Assembly: GCA_029561105.1 (NCBI GenBank)
Contig: JAKQJQ010000313.1
Coordinates: 1-32,591 of the forward strand
Source: Bacteroidota bacterium
GTDB taxonomy: Bacteria; Bacteroidota; Bacteroidia; Flavobacteriales; Flavobacteriaceae
Direction: 5' to 3'
DNA: 32,591 nucleotides
In this document: in pieces, positions 16,004 through 24,567 of the stretch
How the letters are laid out: each line of letters starts with the position of its first letter
Numbering within the stretch: the stretch's first letter is position 1
Position numbers and translations under genes: made by a program
The notes under the pieces: model-generated
The model's input: the letters and a program-made list of their open reading frames with translations, nothing else
Told to the model about the DNA's origin: nothing
Databases searched by the model: none

Positions 16004-16439
16004 CTGTTTTGGCTAAAATGGTTTTCATTTGTCCGCTCGCGATAGTCTCTCCGTTGCGTTCGGTTACGATGTCCACCAAGGTAATCCCGGCAAATTCCTG
16101 TAATACCGTTACCGTGGTTTGAATTTCATCTGATAGTTGCGGCAAAGCCGTGATGGCTATTTCTTTTATAGAACCGATGTAACCTGTTGGAGCTGGTTCA
16201 TTCTTTAGGAAAAACTGATAACCCGTATGCAAGGCCACCGATTGCGCCATGTGCTCTATCAATCCAGGTTCTTTGAGTTGGCCGTTCTCGAAAAAAATAT
16301 TGTCGCTTTGGATTTGCAAGCCCGAAACCAGTGATTCTGGAGTGTATGCGTACATTTTATCCACCATTACAAACGGATATTTCTGCGGAATGAGTCGTTC
16401 TACAAATTCCTTGTCGAATGGTGCGCCAATCGTGTCCAT
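15996..16439 (-). CDS. ApeP/FabZ-like hotdog protein, partner of the adjacent dehydratase
   Basis: 147 residues. LIPQKYPFVMVDKMYAY (16-32) aligns with the LPHRKPMLMVD segment of the adjacent hotdog gene, and PGLIEHMAQSVALHTGYQFF resembles the ApeP helix (IExMAQ-x-VA-x-HxG). Note Gln-Lys in place of His-Arg at the start of the fold. As in its neighbour, the FabZ HFPG loop is missing. It is likely one half of a two-protein dehydratase acting on the growing polyene. It lies directly against the darB stop (no gap). Confidence 0.8.
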   Translation of the reverse strand: MDTIGAPFDKEFVERLIPQKYPFVMVDKMYAYTPESLVSGLQIQSDNIFFENGQLKEPGLIEHMAQSVALHTGYQFFLKNEPAPTGYIGSIKEIAITALPQLSDEIQTTVTVLQEFAGITLVDIVTERNGETIASGQMKTILAKTDE

Positions 16440-17576
16440 CTAGCAAACGGTTAAATAGGCATAGGCAAAGGAGAAACGACCGCTTTCGGGAACCGAGAGC
16501 AATATCTTATTCCCTTTTTGGAGTTTTCCCGAATGCATTAATTCTTCTAGGGCAAGGTAAATGGAGGCAGAACCCACATTGCCTACATTGGCCAGGTTCA
16601 TGAACCATTTTTCATCGGCTACGCCAACCCCTTTTTCCTTGAGCGATTCTTTGAGGCCGGGAACGAAATAATGCGAGGAAACATGCGGTAAAAAGAAATC
16701 GATCTCATCAGAAGAAACCTTGTTCTTTTTCAAGGCTTCACTCATGCTTTCGGCGCCTTTTACAAGGATGTGTTCATCGAGTACTTTGACATCTTGCTTG
16801 ATGGCAAAAACCGATTCCTTAAGCCATTCGTCTGGATGGTAATCGCTCCAGGGTTTGATGTCGCCATTTTCTAATTTATCGCCTCCGGCATACATACAGG
16901 CTTCTAGTTCGTGTGCGTATGAGTAGGCTTCCATCCATTCAATGCGCAGTGAAATGCCGTTTGGATTGGGTTTGTTTTGAAGCAGAAGTGCACCAGCTCC
17001 GTCAGAAAGCATCCAACGCAAAAAATCTTTTTTAAAGGCAATGATGGGTTGTTCCTCGAGATTTTTGAGGTTCACCACTTCGTGTTCGTATTTGTCGGCC
17101 ATGGTCCAGGTAGACACGCGTTCAGAGCCTGTACAAACCGCATTGTTGGTGTTTCCGGATTTCACCGAAAGGTAACCGAATTTGAGTGAATTCATCCCGG
17201 CACAGCAAACTCCGGTAGAAGAGTTGAGCTCGACCGACTGGTTTTTCAAAAGTCCATGCACCATAGCTGCGTGCGACGGAAGAAAATTGTCTGGAGTAGA
17301 AGTACCGCAGGAAAGCAGTTCCATGTCTTGAGCGCTAAAGTCCTTATCGAACATCGCGCTAATGGCGTTTACAGTGAGCTGGGCGTTGTTGTGGGTGCTT
17401 TTTCCGTTCTTGTCCAAGGCATAATAACGTGTGATTATCCTGTTATTTCTTAAGATGATTCTCCTTGCCTTAGAAGCCGTTTCATTGATAAGTCCCAAAT
17501 AAGTTTCCATTTCATCGTTAGAAACAGGTTCATTTGGCAAATATTTTCCTGACTTTGTAATATATACTTCGAACAT
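16440..17576 (-). CDS. darB: DarB-type ketosynthase III (dialkylcyclohexanedione/resorcinol formation)
   Basis: 378 residues, KAS III (FabH) superfamily. The active Cys is in STGVCCAGMNS (Cys125 of CAG). PHVSSH (297-302) holds the HQAN-type His298, and NVGNVGSAS (330-338) holds the third catalytic position, Asn333. In characterised dialkylresorcinol pathways DarB condenses a beta-ketoacyl thioester with an alpha,beta-unsaturated thioester and closes the ring to a 2,5-dialkylcyclohexane-1,3-dione. Assignment rests on the KAS III motifs and on the adjacent darA. The equivalent genes in F. johnsoniae are needed for flexirubin. It lies 17 nt from darA. Confidence 0.92.
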   Translation of the reverse strand: MFEVYITKSGKYLPNEPVSNDEMETYLGLINETASKARRIILRNNRIITRYYALDKNGKSTHNNAQLTVNAISAMFDKDFSAQDMELLSCGTSTPDNFLPSHAAMVHGLLKNQSVELNSSTGVCCAGMNSLKFGYLSVKSGNTNNAVCTGSERVSTWTMADKYEHEVVNLKNLEEQPIIAFKKDFLRWMLSDGAGALLLQNKPNPNGISLRIEWMEAYSYAHELEACMYAGGDKLENGDIKPWSDYHPDEWLKESVFAIKQDVKVLDEHILVKGAESMSEALKKNKVSSDEIDFFLPHVSSHYFVPGLKESLKEKGVGVADEKWFMNLANVGNVGSASIYLALEELMHSGKLQKGNKILLSVPESGRFSFAYAYLTVC

Positions 17577-17593
17577 AATTGGATGTAAACTTT

Positions 17594-18496
17594 CTAAACC
17601 CCTTGATAATATTGAGTTTCCTTCTTTATTTTATTTCGTTTCAGAGGGTACGTAAAAACATGCAATATATACACAATTGGCGAGATTAACCAAATTGCGA
17701 GGAACAAATAAATATAAAACACTTTGAGCCATGCTTTTCGCGAATTTTTTCTCGATTTGATAAAATTAGACCATTTATTAAAGATTTTATTAGCGGTCTT
17801 GTCAACGGTAACAAGATACGGGCTGATTTTGACTGCGCCAGCCGCCACCATTTCTCCCTGCAATTGGTCTAGTGTGTCTTCATTTAGGTTTTTAAGGATG
17901 ATGTCGCCGAATTTTTCGGATTCTTTGATGTCCTTTACGGACACGCCCGGTAGCGGAAAAATCCCCAAATACTTTTTCTTGACGCCAGAAAACATCCACT
18001 CCACAATGGTAATCACGCTAATTAAATTGCCCACGCGATCCACCAAAGCAATGTTTCCTTTGAGTTTCGCGCCATGCTCCCTGAGCAACACCTTGACTTT
18101 CTCGTGCGCCATGACCCACATATTGCGCGATCCACTGATGGTCACTACTGGCGTATCCCGCAGTAAAATAGCCGCTTCAGGGCTTTTCAAAAACGAATTA
18201 ACAGGGATTGAAGGCGACAAATACCAAACCTGATAATGAAACAAAATCAAGTCGTATTTTTTATTTAGGATTTCGGCGGGAACAGGTTTCAATGCTGTAG
18301 GTATCTGCAAAAACGATTCGGGGAAAGTGTCAAAAAAACTTTCTTTGTCCCAAGGAAAAGGAAATGGTTTTTCTAATACTATTTCATAGAACGTCACCTC
18401 CACCGACTCGGAATTTTCCAGAGGCAAAGCCACTTGCTGTGCGATTTGTTTAAGTTGTCCCGATTGCGTGTAATAGATAACTAGAACCTGTTTCAT
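17594..18496 (-). CDS. darA: DarA, flavodoxin-like dialkylresorcinol aromatising/condensing enzyme
   Basis: 300 residues. The N-terminus MKQVLVIYYTQSGQLKQIAQQV is a flavodoxin-type FMN phosphate loop (TQSGQ at 10-14). YDLILFHYQVWYLSPSIPVNSFL and TPVVTISGSRNMWVMA are the following flavodoxin strands and flavin-contact loops. A C-terminal membrane span (about 257-281) and a basic tail tether it to the membrane. DarA works after DarB to oxidise the cyclohexanedione to the resorcinol. The pairing with darB is the defining feature of dialkylresorcinol and flexirubin loci. Confidence 0.92.
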   Translation of the reverse strand: MKQVLVIYYTQSGQLKQIAQQVALPLENSESVEVTFYEIVLEKPFPFPWDKESFFDTFPESFLQIPTALKPVPAEILNKKYDLILFHYQVWYLSPSIPVNSFLKSPEAAILLRDTPVVTISGSRNMWVMAHEKVKVLLREHGAKLKGNIALVDRVGNLISVITIVEWMFSGVKKKYLGIFPLPGVSVKDIKESEKFGDIILKNLNEDTLDQLQGEMVAAGAVKISPYLVTVDKTANKIFNKWSNFIKSRKNSRKAWLKVFYIYLFLAIWLISPIVYILHVFTYPLKRNKIKKETQYYQGV

Positions 18497-18525
18497 TTTC
18501 CTGATATTGGTGCCGCAAATTTACG

Positions 18526-20196
18526 CTAAAAACGGGGATCTGCTGCAACATTGGCGATGGATTTGAAATTCCTGACCTTGTCTGCGCGTTTGGCATGTAC
18601 CCAGTCTGGCCAGGCTGTTGGTTCTTCGGCGTCGTAGATGCGCAATTTTTGGTCGGCATCTTCTACCATCAATTCCTGTGGAGTACATTTCAGGATAATC
18701 GAGGCCACATTAACGCCAGAATGCGTTGCACCGCCAACGCCATGCGACAAGGTACTCGCGCCGCACATAAACAGGTTTTCGATCTCGGTTTTGTTTTTAT
18801 AAGAAAATGGTCCAACCTGGCTTAAGGTTTTTTCTGTGCCGTAGACATTGCCGTTGGTAGAATTAATGTAGAACTCATTGGTTTTGGGCGTCCCAAGCTC
18901 GGCCTGCACAACGTGCTGTTTGGCGTTCGGGATTGCCTTTTCAATGTTATTTAGGAGCTTGTTGGTGACTTTTTCCTTGAAGATTTTATAGGCTTCTGAG
19001 TGGTAATCGTCGTCTCCAAAATCAGGGAGTTTATTGTAGTCTACATAGGTGACTACCTCAAAATTATGGTATTTACCATTATAGCTCACCGGATCTTTGA
19101 GCGTGGTGCAACTGATGAAAACCGCCGGGAAACAATCGCCCTGCGTCATGTCATCGTCCATTAAATCCCTGAAATTCTGGTCGCCGTTGGCATCTTTCAT
19201 CATCCAGATATTGCCCGAATCGATTCCGTGCGGTACAACATCCATCTCTAAAGTCAGGAACAAAATCAGCGAAGTCACCGAGTATTTGGTTTTGTCTAAC
19301 TTTTTAAGGAGCTTTTTGCTCAGGTGCTCCTTGCCTACCAAATTCAAATAGGTAATCGATGGATCGGCGTTTGAGATTACCCTGGAAGCCTTGATTTGCT
19401 TCCCATCGGCCAATTGAACGCCCACCGCCTTATTTTCTTCTATGAGGATTTTGGTGACATTTTGCTTCACGCGGATTTCGCCTCCGTGTCGTTTCACGCC
19501 GTTGGTCATGGCCTTGATGATGCCGCCGCCGCCGCCCATTGGGTAAAATCCGCCCTCGAAATAATGGCTCATCACCGAGCAATGCACTGGGAAACAAGCG
19601 CGATAGGCCGGCAATCCGTGGTCACCACATTGGATGTTGAGCACCGCTTTGAGCAAGTCGTCTTTCACATGCCAATCCACGACACGTTTGAGCGAGAATA
19701 AAGCAAATTTCCCAAAATTCTTGGTCCTGAAAGGCACGGTAACTTTTTGCCACCAACCCTTTAGCTTGGGCATGAGTTGCAGTTCATAGCTTACTTTCGA
19801 CACCAAGGTGAGGTATTCCCGGATGTTTTTCTCCTCATCAGCAAACCGATTGGCGAGGGTTTGTTTGAGGTTTTCGATACCCGCCGGCAAATCGATTTTT
19901 TCGTCGCCAATCAAGCAATGTTCATAGGCTTTTGCGTTCATCCTAAAGAAAACCATATCGTTGGCAATCCCCAAGCCGCGGTACAACTCGTTGGTGCTTT
20001 GGCCTTCCTCTATCAGCCCCACATAATGAACACCTGGACTAAACCGTTGGCCATTGAGCGTAAAACTGTGGCTCCATCCGCCGGGCACATAATGCTGCTC
20101 CAGAACCAGGACTTTTTGTCCGGCACGGGCCAAACAGATTGCCGCAGCCAAACCGCCGACACCTGAACCTATAATAATCGTATCCCACTTTTCCAT
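18526..20196 (-). CDS. Phytoene desaturase/CrtI-like FAD-dependent oxidoreductase
   Basis: 556 residues from the ATG at 20196. I reject an in-frame ATG at 20232 because MEKWDTIIIGSGVGG starts directly before the dinucleotide-binding fold. GSGVGGLAAAICLARAGQKVLVLEQHYVPGG (10-40) is the FAD-binding motif plus the CrtI-type EQ-x-x-x-PGG. The C-terminal FMCGASTLSHGVGGATHSGVNVAS is the second FAD-contact motif of the phytoene desaturase/carotene isomerase family. It may desaturate or isomerise the polyene chain; no carotenoid genes are nearby, so a carotenoid substrate is unlikely. A 99-nt gap precedes it, the second largest in the operon. Confidence 0.9.
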   Translation of the reverse strand: MEKWDTIIIGSGVGGLAAAICLARAGQKVLVLEQHYVPGGWSHSFTLNGQRFSPGVHYVGLIEEGQSTNELYRGLGIANDMVFFRMNAKAYEHCLIGDEKIDLPAGIENLKQTLANRFADEEKNIREYLTLVSKVSYELQLMPKLKGWWQKVTVPFRTKNFGKFALFSLKRVVDWHVKDDLLKAVLNIQCGDHGLPAYRACFPVHCSVMSHYFEGGFYPMGGGGGIIKAMTNGVKRHGGEIRVKQNVTKILIEENKAVGVQLADGKQIKASRVISNADPSITYLNLVGKEHLSKKLLKKLDKTKYSVTSLILFLTLEMDVVPHGIDSGNIWMMKDANGDQNFRDLMDDDMTQGDCFPAVFISCTTLKDPVSYNGKYHNFEVVTYVDYNKLPDFGDDDYHSEAYKIFKEKVTNKLLNNIEKAIPNAKQHVVQAELGTPKTNEFYINSTNGNVYGTEKTLSQVGPFSYKNKTEIENLFMCGASTLSHGVGGATHSGVNVASIILKCTPQELMVEDADQKLRIYDAEEPTAWPDWVHAKRADKVRNFKSIANVAADPRF

Positions 20197-20295
20197 ATGT
20201 TCTGAGTAATTCAACTGCGTTGGTTTTAGCACAAAGCCTCAAGTCGATAAAAATACGAAATGGCAATTGTACGCCCTTATTAAACAGTCGTTAAA

Positions 20296-21186
20296 TTATT
20301 TGTGTTGGTCTTTGAAATGGCTCCAGAAGTCAAAGTAGTTGAACCATTGCAAAGGGTATTTTTGTACCATAGACTCGACGCTTTCAATATAGGCCTTGAG
20401 CAGCGCTCGCTCATCGCGATGTTTGACTTGCGCTTCTCTTGCATATAGGTGGTAATGCAACTTTGGTTCTTTCATCACGTAAACAAAAACCACAGGGACT
20501 TTGAGCCTTGAAGCGATCAGGAATGGGCCTGCAGGGAAATCGGCCTCGGCGCCGAGCAACTCACCTTTAAGTGATTTGACCCCTTCAAAATAACGGTCAC
20601 CGGTAAAACAAACCAACTCGTTGCGCGCCAGTGCTGCATTGATTTCAAAAATATGCGAAAGATCTTCCTTGATGATGATGAATTTAATCGTAGATCCTTT
20701 TGAAAGGCTTTCCAGATAATCCTTAATGGCCGAGTGTTCGAGGTCTGTGGTGACCAGATTGATTTGAAAATCCAGGTCAATCTCTCCAAAAAAATACTCT
20801 GCAATTTCAAAATTCCCAATGTGGGCACTGATCAGTACACCGCCTTGTTTCTTGTCTAGGAGGTCCTTGAGCAGCTCAATACCGTCAAACTCATAGGTAA
20901 ACTTATTGCGCATCCCAGCCGTAATAGATACTTTGTCTATGATGGTTTGCCCAAAGGTGTAGTAACTCTTAAATACGTTCAAGCGGGATTTTAAAGCAGA
21001 ATAGCCGAGCCTTTTATGAAAATAATAATAAATCGCCCGGTTGCTTTCTTTGAGGAAAAGAAAATAATATGAAGCAACGAAATACAATACAAAATAAGCC
21101 GACCGGATACCTATTTTATTGATGAAGAAAACAAAAATTTTGTATCCGAGAACAGTTCCTTTGGATTTTCCGTCCCATTGGCTCAT
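20296..21186 (-). CDS. LpxL/HtrB-like lysophospholipid acyltransferase
   Basis: 296 residues with a membrane-associated N-terminus (FVFFINKIGIRSAYFVLYFVASYYFLFL). The LpxL-family catalytic motif is AHIGNFE (His122, Glu127, HxxxxE), followed by ELVCFTGDRYFEG and the PAGPFLIASRLKVPVVFVYV strand. This family transfers acyl chains from ACP to lipid or glycan acceptors at the inner membrane. Acyltransferases of this type recur in aryl-polyene clusters, where one is proposed to attach the polyene to its lipid head. It abuts the ACP gene with no gap, consistent with an ACP-thioester donor. Confidence 0.88.
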   Translation of the reverse strand: MSQWDGKSKGTVLGYKIFVFFINKIGIRSAYFVLYFVASYYFLFLKESNRAIYYYFHKRLGYSALKSRLNVFKSYYTFGQTIIDKVSITAGMRNKFTYEFDGIELLKDLLDKKQGGVLISAHIGNFEIAEYFFGEIDLDFQINLVTTDLEHSAIKDYLESLSKGSTIKFIIIKEDLSHIFEINAALARNELVCFTGDRYFEGVKSLKGELLGAEADFPAGPFLIASRLKVPVVFVYVMKEPKLHYHLYAREAQVKHRDERALLKAYIESVESMVQKYPLQWFNYFDFWSHFKDQHK

Positions 21187-21438
21187 TTAGCCCTTTGCTT
21201 TTATCTTGTTGTCAATCAGATCGTAGAAACTCTGGAAAGAAGCGATTCCGACAAAATCTGCCTCGACGAGTTTCACGCCAAAATTTGATTCGACAGAAAC
21301 GACCAAATCTACGTAGTCTAAACTGTCTAATCCTAAAGTATCTTTTAAAATGGCATCTGGCTGGATATCGTCCTGGTCTACTTCAAACTCGTCTGCCAAA
21401 AACACCTTTATCTTTGCAATAATCTCTTCTTTGTTCAT
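21187..21438 (-). CDS. Acyl carrier protein (cluster-specific, second copy)
   Basis: 83 residues, acidic, with phosphopantetheine site LGLDSLDYVDLVVSVES (Ser39). It differs clearly from the 9650-9907 ACP (DSLDYVDLV against DSIDALELI), so the two probably serve different enzyme sets, one for the aryl polyene and one for the alkyl/resorcinol arm. It lies between the acyltransferase (0 nt) and a ketosynthase (2 nt). Confidence 0.94.
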   Translation of the reverse strand: MNKEEIIAKIKVFLADEFEVDQDDIQPDAILKDTLGLDSLDYVDLVVSVESNFGVKLVEADFVGIASFQSFYDLIDNKIKAKG

Positions 21439-21440
21439 CT

Positions 21441-22667
21441 TTAATCCTTAAACTTTTTGACAATCAGGGCAGAATTTGTACCGCCAAAGCCAAAAGAATT
21501 CGACAAAAATATGTCAAATTTTTTATTTAACGTTGTTTTAACAAGATTTAATTTTTTCGAGTCTTCGTCGGGTGTTTCAAGGTTGATATTGGGTGCGATG
21601 AAATCGTGTTGCATCATTAAAATCGAGTAAATCACTTCGCTCGCACCAGCCATCCAACACTCATGCCCGGTCATTGATTTGGTAGAACTCACATACGGAT
21701 TACTGTCGCCAAACACCTTGTGTATCGCATTGGCTTCATTGGCATCGCCCACCGGAGTCGACGTTGCATGCGCATTGATGTACTCAATTTGCTCAGGCTT
21801 TAATCCTGATGCGTCGAGTGCGCGCTGCATGGCCAAAGCCGGGCCGTCTACATTTGGGGTAGAAATATGCCCGCCATTTGACGAGAATCCGTAACCGGCA
21901 ATCTCTGCAATGATTTTGGCACCGCGCTTTACCGCCGATTCATAGCTCTCTACAATCAGCGTAGCGGCACCTCCACTGGGCACGAGCCCGTCGCGTTGCG
22001 AATCGAATGGACGGGATGCTTTTGCGGGATCTCCTTCGCGCGGAGAAAACACACCCAAACCGTCAAAGCTGCTCATCGCATATTTGTTGATTTCTTGTGC
22101 GCCGCCGCAAATGACCATATCCTGCAGCCCACTTTTGATGAGCAAATACGCCAATCCGAGGGAATGCGAACCGCTAGCGCACGCGGCACTAACCGTAAGG
22201 TTCACGCCTTTCAACCTAAAGATGGTAGAAAGGTTCATGGTCACCGTGGAGTTCATTGACTTGAAAATAGCGCCCGAACCAATCAGCGCGGTATCTTTCT
22301 TCTCGCGGATGATGTCTGTGGCTTCAATGATGCCTTTAGAAACACTATCATTGCCGTACATAATCCCGATTTCGTTCGCATCCAGAAACGTGTCGTCGAT
22401 GCCGGCTGCTTTGAGCGCGTCGATTGTGGCCATATAAGCATACTCGGTTTCGTCTCCAATGCTGATGCGCTGCCTGCGGGAAAGCAAATCTTTGAGCTCT
22501 GGCTTAGGGACCATACCGGTCAAGGCCGATCGGAACCCGAATTCCTTACGCTCGGCGTCGTATTGAATCCCTGATTTTCCCTGGTATAGTGATTCTTTTA
22601 CTTCATCGAGCGAAGTTCCGATGCAGGAGTAAATTCCCATACCCGTAATGACGACTCTTCTGTCCAT
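21441..22667 (-). CDS. Active beta-ketoacyl-ACP synthase (FabF/FabB-like)
   Basis: 408 residues. Catalytic set: Cys163 in VSAACASGSHS, His300 in NAHATSTPVGD, Lys330 and His335 in STKSMTGHECWMAGASE. The TGHECWMAGASE variant resembles the FabB-like/ApeR-type synthases of aryl-polyene loci more than housekeeping FabF (which has GHTLGAAG). It probably starts or extends the chain on the adjacent ACP, followed by reduction by the FabG homologue 10 nt upstream. Confidence 0.93.
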   Translation of the reverse strand: MDRRVVITGMGIYSCIGTSLDEVKESLYQGKSGIQYDAERKEFGFRSALTGMVPKPELKDLLSRRQRISIGDETEYAYMATIDALKAAGIDDTFLDANEIGIMYGNDSVSKGIIEATDIIREKKDTALIGSGAIFKSMNSTVTMNLSTIFRLKGVNLTVSAACASGSHSLGLAYLLIKSGLQDMVICGGAQEINKYAMSSFDGLGVFSPREGDPAKASRPFDSQRDGLVPSGGAATLIVESYESAVKRGAKIIAEIAGYGFSSNGGHISTPNVDGPALAMQRALDASGLKPEQIEYINAHATSTPVGDANEANAIHKVFGDSNPYVSSTKSMTGHECWMAGASEVIYSILMMQHDFIAPNINLETPDEDSKKLNLVKTTLNKKFDIFLSNSFGFGGTNSALIVKKFKD

Positions 22668-22677
22668 TCTATATTGT

Positions 22678-23409
22678 TTAGGAATATATTCCTCCGTTGA
22701 TATTAATCACTTCGCCGGTTATGTAACTGGCTTTACGCGAGGTGAGAAAGCTCACCAAATCGGCAACTTCTTCGGCTTCGCCAAAACGATTCACGGGAAT
22801 GAGCCTGATGAGTTCTTTCTCATCCAAATCGCCCGTCATGTCTGTGCGGATAAATCCCGGAGCTACCGCATTCACGGTGATATTTCGTTTGGCCACTTCC
22901 TGCGCCAATGCTTTTGTAGCGGCAACCACAGCACCTTTTGCGGCCGAATAATTGGTTTGTCCTGCCGTTCCTTTGACGCCCGAAACAGAAACCATGTTTA
23001 CGATGCGGCCGTATTTGTTGCGCAGCATTTTCTGGATAAAAAAATTGGTCACATTGAAGAATCCGTTGAGGCTGGTGTTGATGACACTGCTCCAATCTTG
23101 GGCAGACATCCACATGAACAGACCGTCTTTGGTAATGCCTGCATTGTTGACGATTACTTCTACAACTGCTTCGGGATTGGCTTCCTGCCAGGCCGTTAGG
23201 GTTTCGGTGACCTGGGCGGCGTCGGCTACGTCGAATTGGATGATTTCACCGGTACGACCGTAGCTTTTCACTTCGGCCAGGGTCTGCTCGGCTGCAGCCG
23301 CATTGGACTGGTAGTTGATCAGGATGTGGTAATCGGATTCGGCTGCCAGCTTGCGGCATATGGCGCTACCGATTCCTCTGGAACCGCCAGTTACTAAAGC
23401 ACATTTCAT
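22678..23409 (-). CDS. 3-oxoacyl-ACP reductase, FabG-like short-chain dehydrogenase
   Basis: 243 residues, standard SDR. NADP-binding TGGSRGIG (7-14), NNAG (88-91), and catalytic Ser141/Ser143, Tyr154 and Lys158 (YSAAK). It reduces the 3-oxoacyl-ACP made by the neighbouring synthases to the 3-hydroxy form, the substrate of the hotdog dehydratases. It is the only ketoreductase in the window, so it likely serves every extension cycle of the pathway. Confidence 0.95.
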   Translation of the reverse strand: MKCALVTGGSRGIGSAICRKLAAESDYHILINYQSNAAAAEQTLAEVKSYGRTGEIIQFDVADAAQVTETLTAWQEANPEAVVEVIVNNAGITKDGLFMWMSAQDWSSVINTSLNGFFNVTNFFIQKMLRNKYGRIVNMVSVSGVKGTAGQTNYSAAKGAVVAATKALAQEVAKRNITVNAVAPGFIRTDMTGDLDEKELIRLIPVNRFGEAEEVADLVSFLTSRKASYITGEVININGGIYS

Positions 23410-23415
23410 ATTGTC

Positions 23416-24528
23416 TTATTTACGGAACAATTCGGCGTTCTCAAACCATTGGCCACCTAAAACCGCGCCGTCTGTTTTGATAAAACCCCATTTCTTTTCA
23501 TTTTTCACGCGGGCGATTCCGTTCACGAAGCCTTTTTCATCGCTTTTGAAGATTGACAGCAATCCTCCGGCAGAAATCTGGTACTGCGCCGGGATGACCA
23601 TTTTACCACTGTCATTGATGAATCCCCAATTTTTGTCATCTTTTACCGGAGCCAGGGCGTCATTGCTGAAAACTTCGGCATCGTCGTATTTAGGCTCAAT
23701 CACAATGGCGCCTTTGTCATTGATATAGCCCCATTTTTTACCCACGAAAACCGGCGCGAGTCCCTTGTTGAAGGCTTTGGCCTTGTCAAATTTGGGCTCG
23801 ATTACCCAATTGCCTTTGGTGTCGATGAAACCTATTTTTTCACCTTTCTTGGCATAGGCCATACCGTTAGAGAAATCCCATATCTTGGTAACTCCGTCTA
23901 TAGCCGTGAACTTGGATCCGTTGACCAAACCAAAACTGCCGCCGCTTTTCGCCCAGGCAACACCTTGGTAATAATCGCCGATATCGTCGTAGATCACATC
24001 TACAATTACTTTTCCTGTTTTATCGATAATGCCCCAACGATCGGTATTCTTCACCCTGGCGAAACCGCCTTCGAAAGATTTAATCGCTTCGTATTTTGGC
24101 TCAATCACAACGTCCATTTTTGAATTGATGATACCCACTTTGCCATCGCGTTTGATCCAGGCCAGGCCGTTCTCAAAGTCATACACTTTATCGGTTGGCG
24201 GAGGCGTAACGGTTTCGCCCTTTTTATTGATATAGAACCACTTTTTATCTTTGGCTACGACGCTGATGCCGCTGTCAAAATATTTCGCTTCGTCGAAAGT
24301 TGCGGGAATCACCACATCGCCTTTCATATTGATGTATCCCCATTTGCCGTTGTCTTCAAATGCGGCGAGCCCGTCAGAAAAATTCTTGGCTACCTTGTAC
24401 TTGGGCTGGATAGCGAAATCGCCGGTCTTGTTGATGTAACCGAATCTTTCGTCCTTGCGTACCAAAGCCAGTTCCTGGGCACTTACGAGTTGTGCCGCTA
24501 CCAATAATAAGAAGATCATTTTTCTCAT
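23416..24528 (-). CDS. Secreted WG-repeat protein
   Basis: 370 residues from the ATG at 24528, because MRKMIFLLLVAAQLVSAQ is a clear signal peptide; an upstream in-frame ATG at 24552 adds a polar lead. The whole mature chain is made of about nine to ten WG-type repeats, each close to F-x-x-G-hydrophobic-A-x-V-x-x-x-x-K-W-G-(Y/F/I)-I-x-x-x-G-x-x-V-I-x-P-x-(Y/F). Such repeats form beta-rich, probably beta-propeller-like scaffolds that bind other proteins or surfaces. Its role in the pigment operon is unknown; a periplasmic or surface scaffold is possible. Confidence 0.88.
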   Translation of the reverse strand: MRKMIFLLLVAAQLVSAQELALVRKDERFGYINKTGDFAIQPKYKVAKNFSDGLAAFEDNGKWGYINMKGDVVIPATFDEAKYFDSGISVVAKDKKWFYINKKGETVTPPPTDKVYDFENGLAWIKRDGKVGIINSKMDVVIEPKYEAIKSFEGGFARVKNTDRWGIIDKTGKVIVDVIYDDIGDYYQGVAWAKSGGSFGLVNGSKFTAIDGVTKIWDFSNGMAYAKKGEKIGFIDTKGNWVIEPKFDKAKAFNKGLAPVFVGKKWGYINDKGAIVIEPKYDDAEVFSNDALAPVKDDKNWGFINDSGKMVIPAQYQISAGGLLSIFKSDEKGFVNGIARVKNEKKWGFIKTDGAVLGGQWFENAELFRK

Positions 24529-24567
24529 GATATACAGATTTATTTTAGACAAATGCTAATGTAACAA

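Noticed and set aside
20197..20295. Possible internal promoter in the 99-nt gap before the desaturase-like gene
   Set aside because: AT-rich, but I found no TAnnTTTG with a TTG at the correct distance on the minus strand.
22648..23199. 183-residue plus-strand open frame
   Set aside because: It lies opposite the FabG-like gene, whose catalytic motifs are complete on the other strand, and has no recognisable domain.
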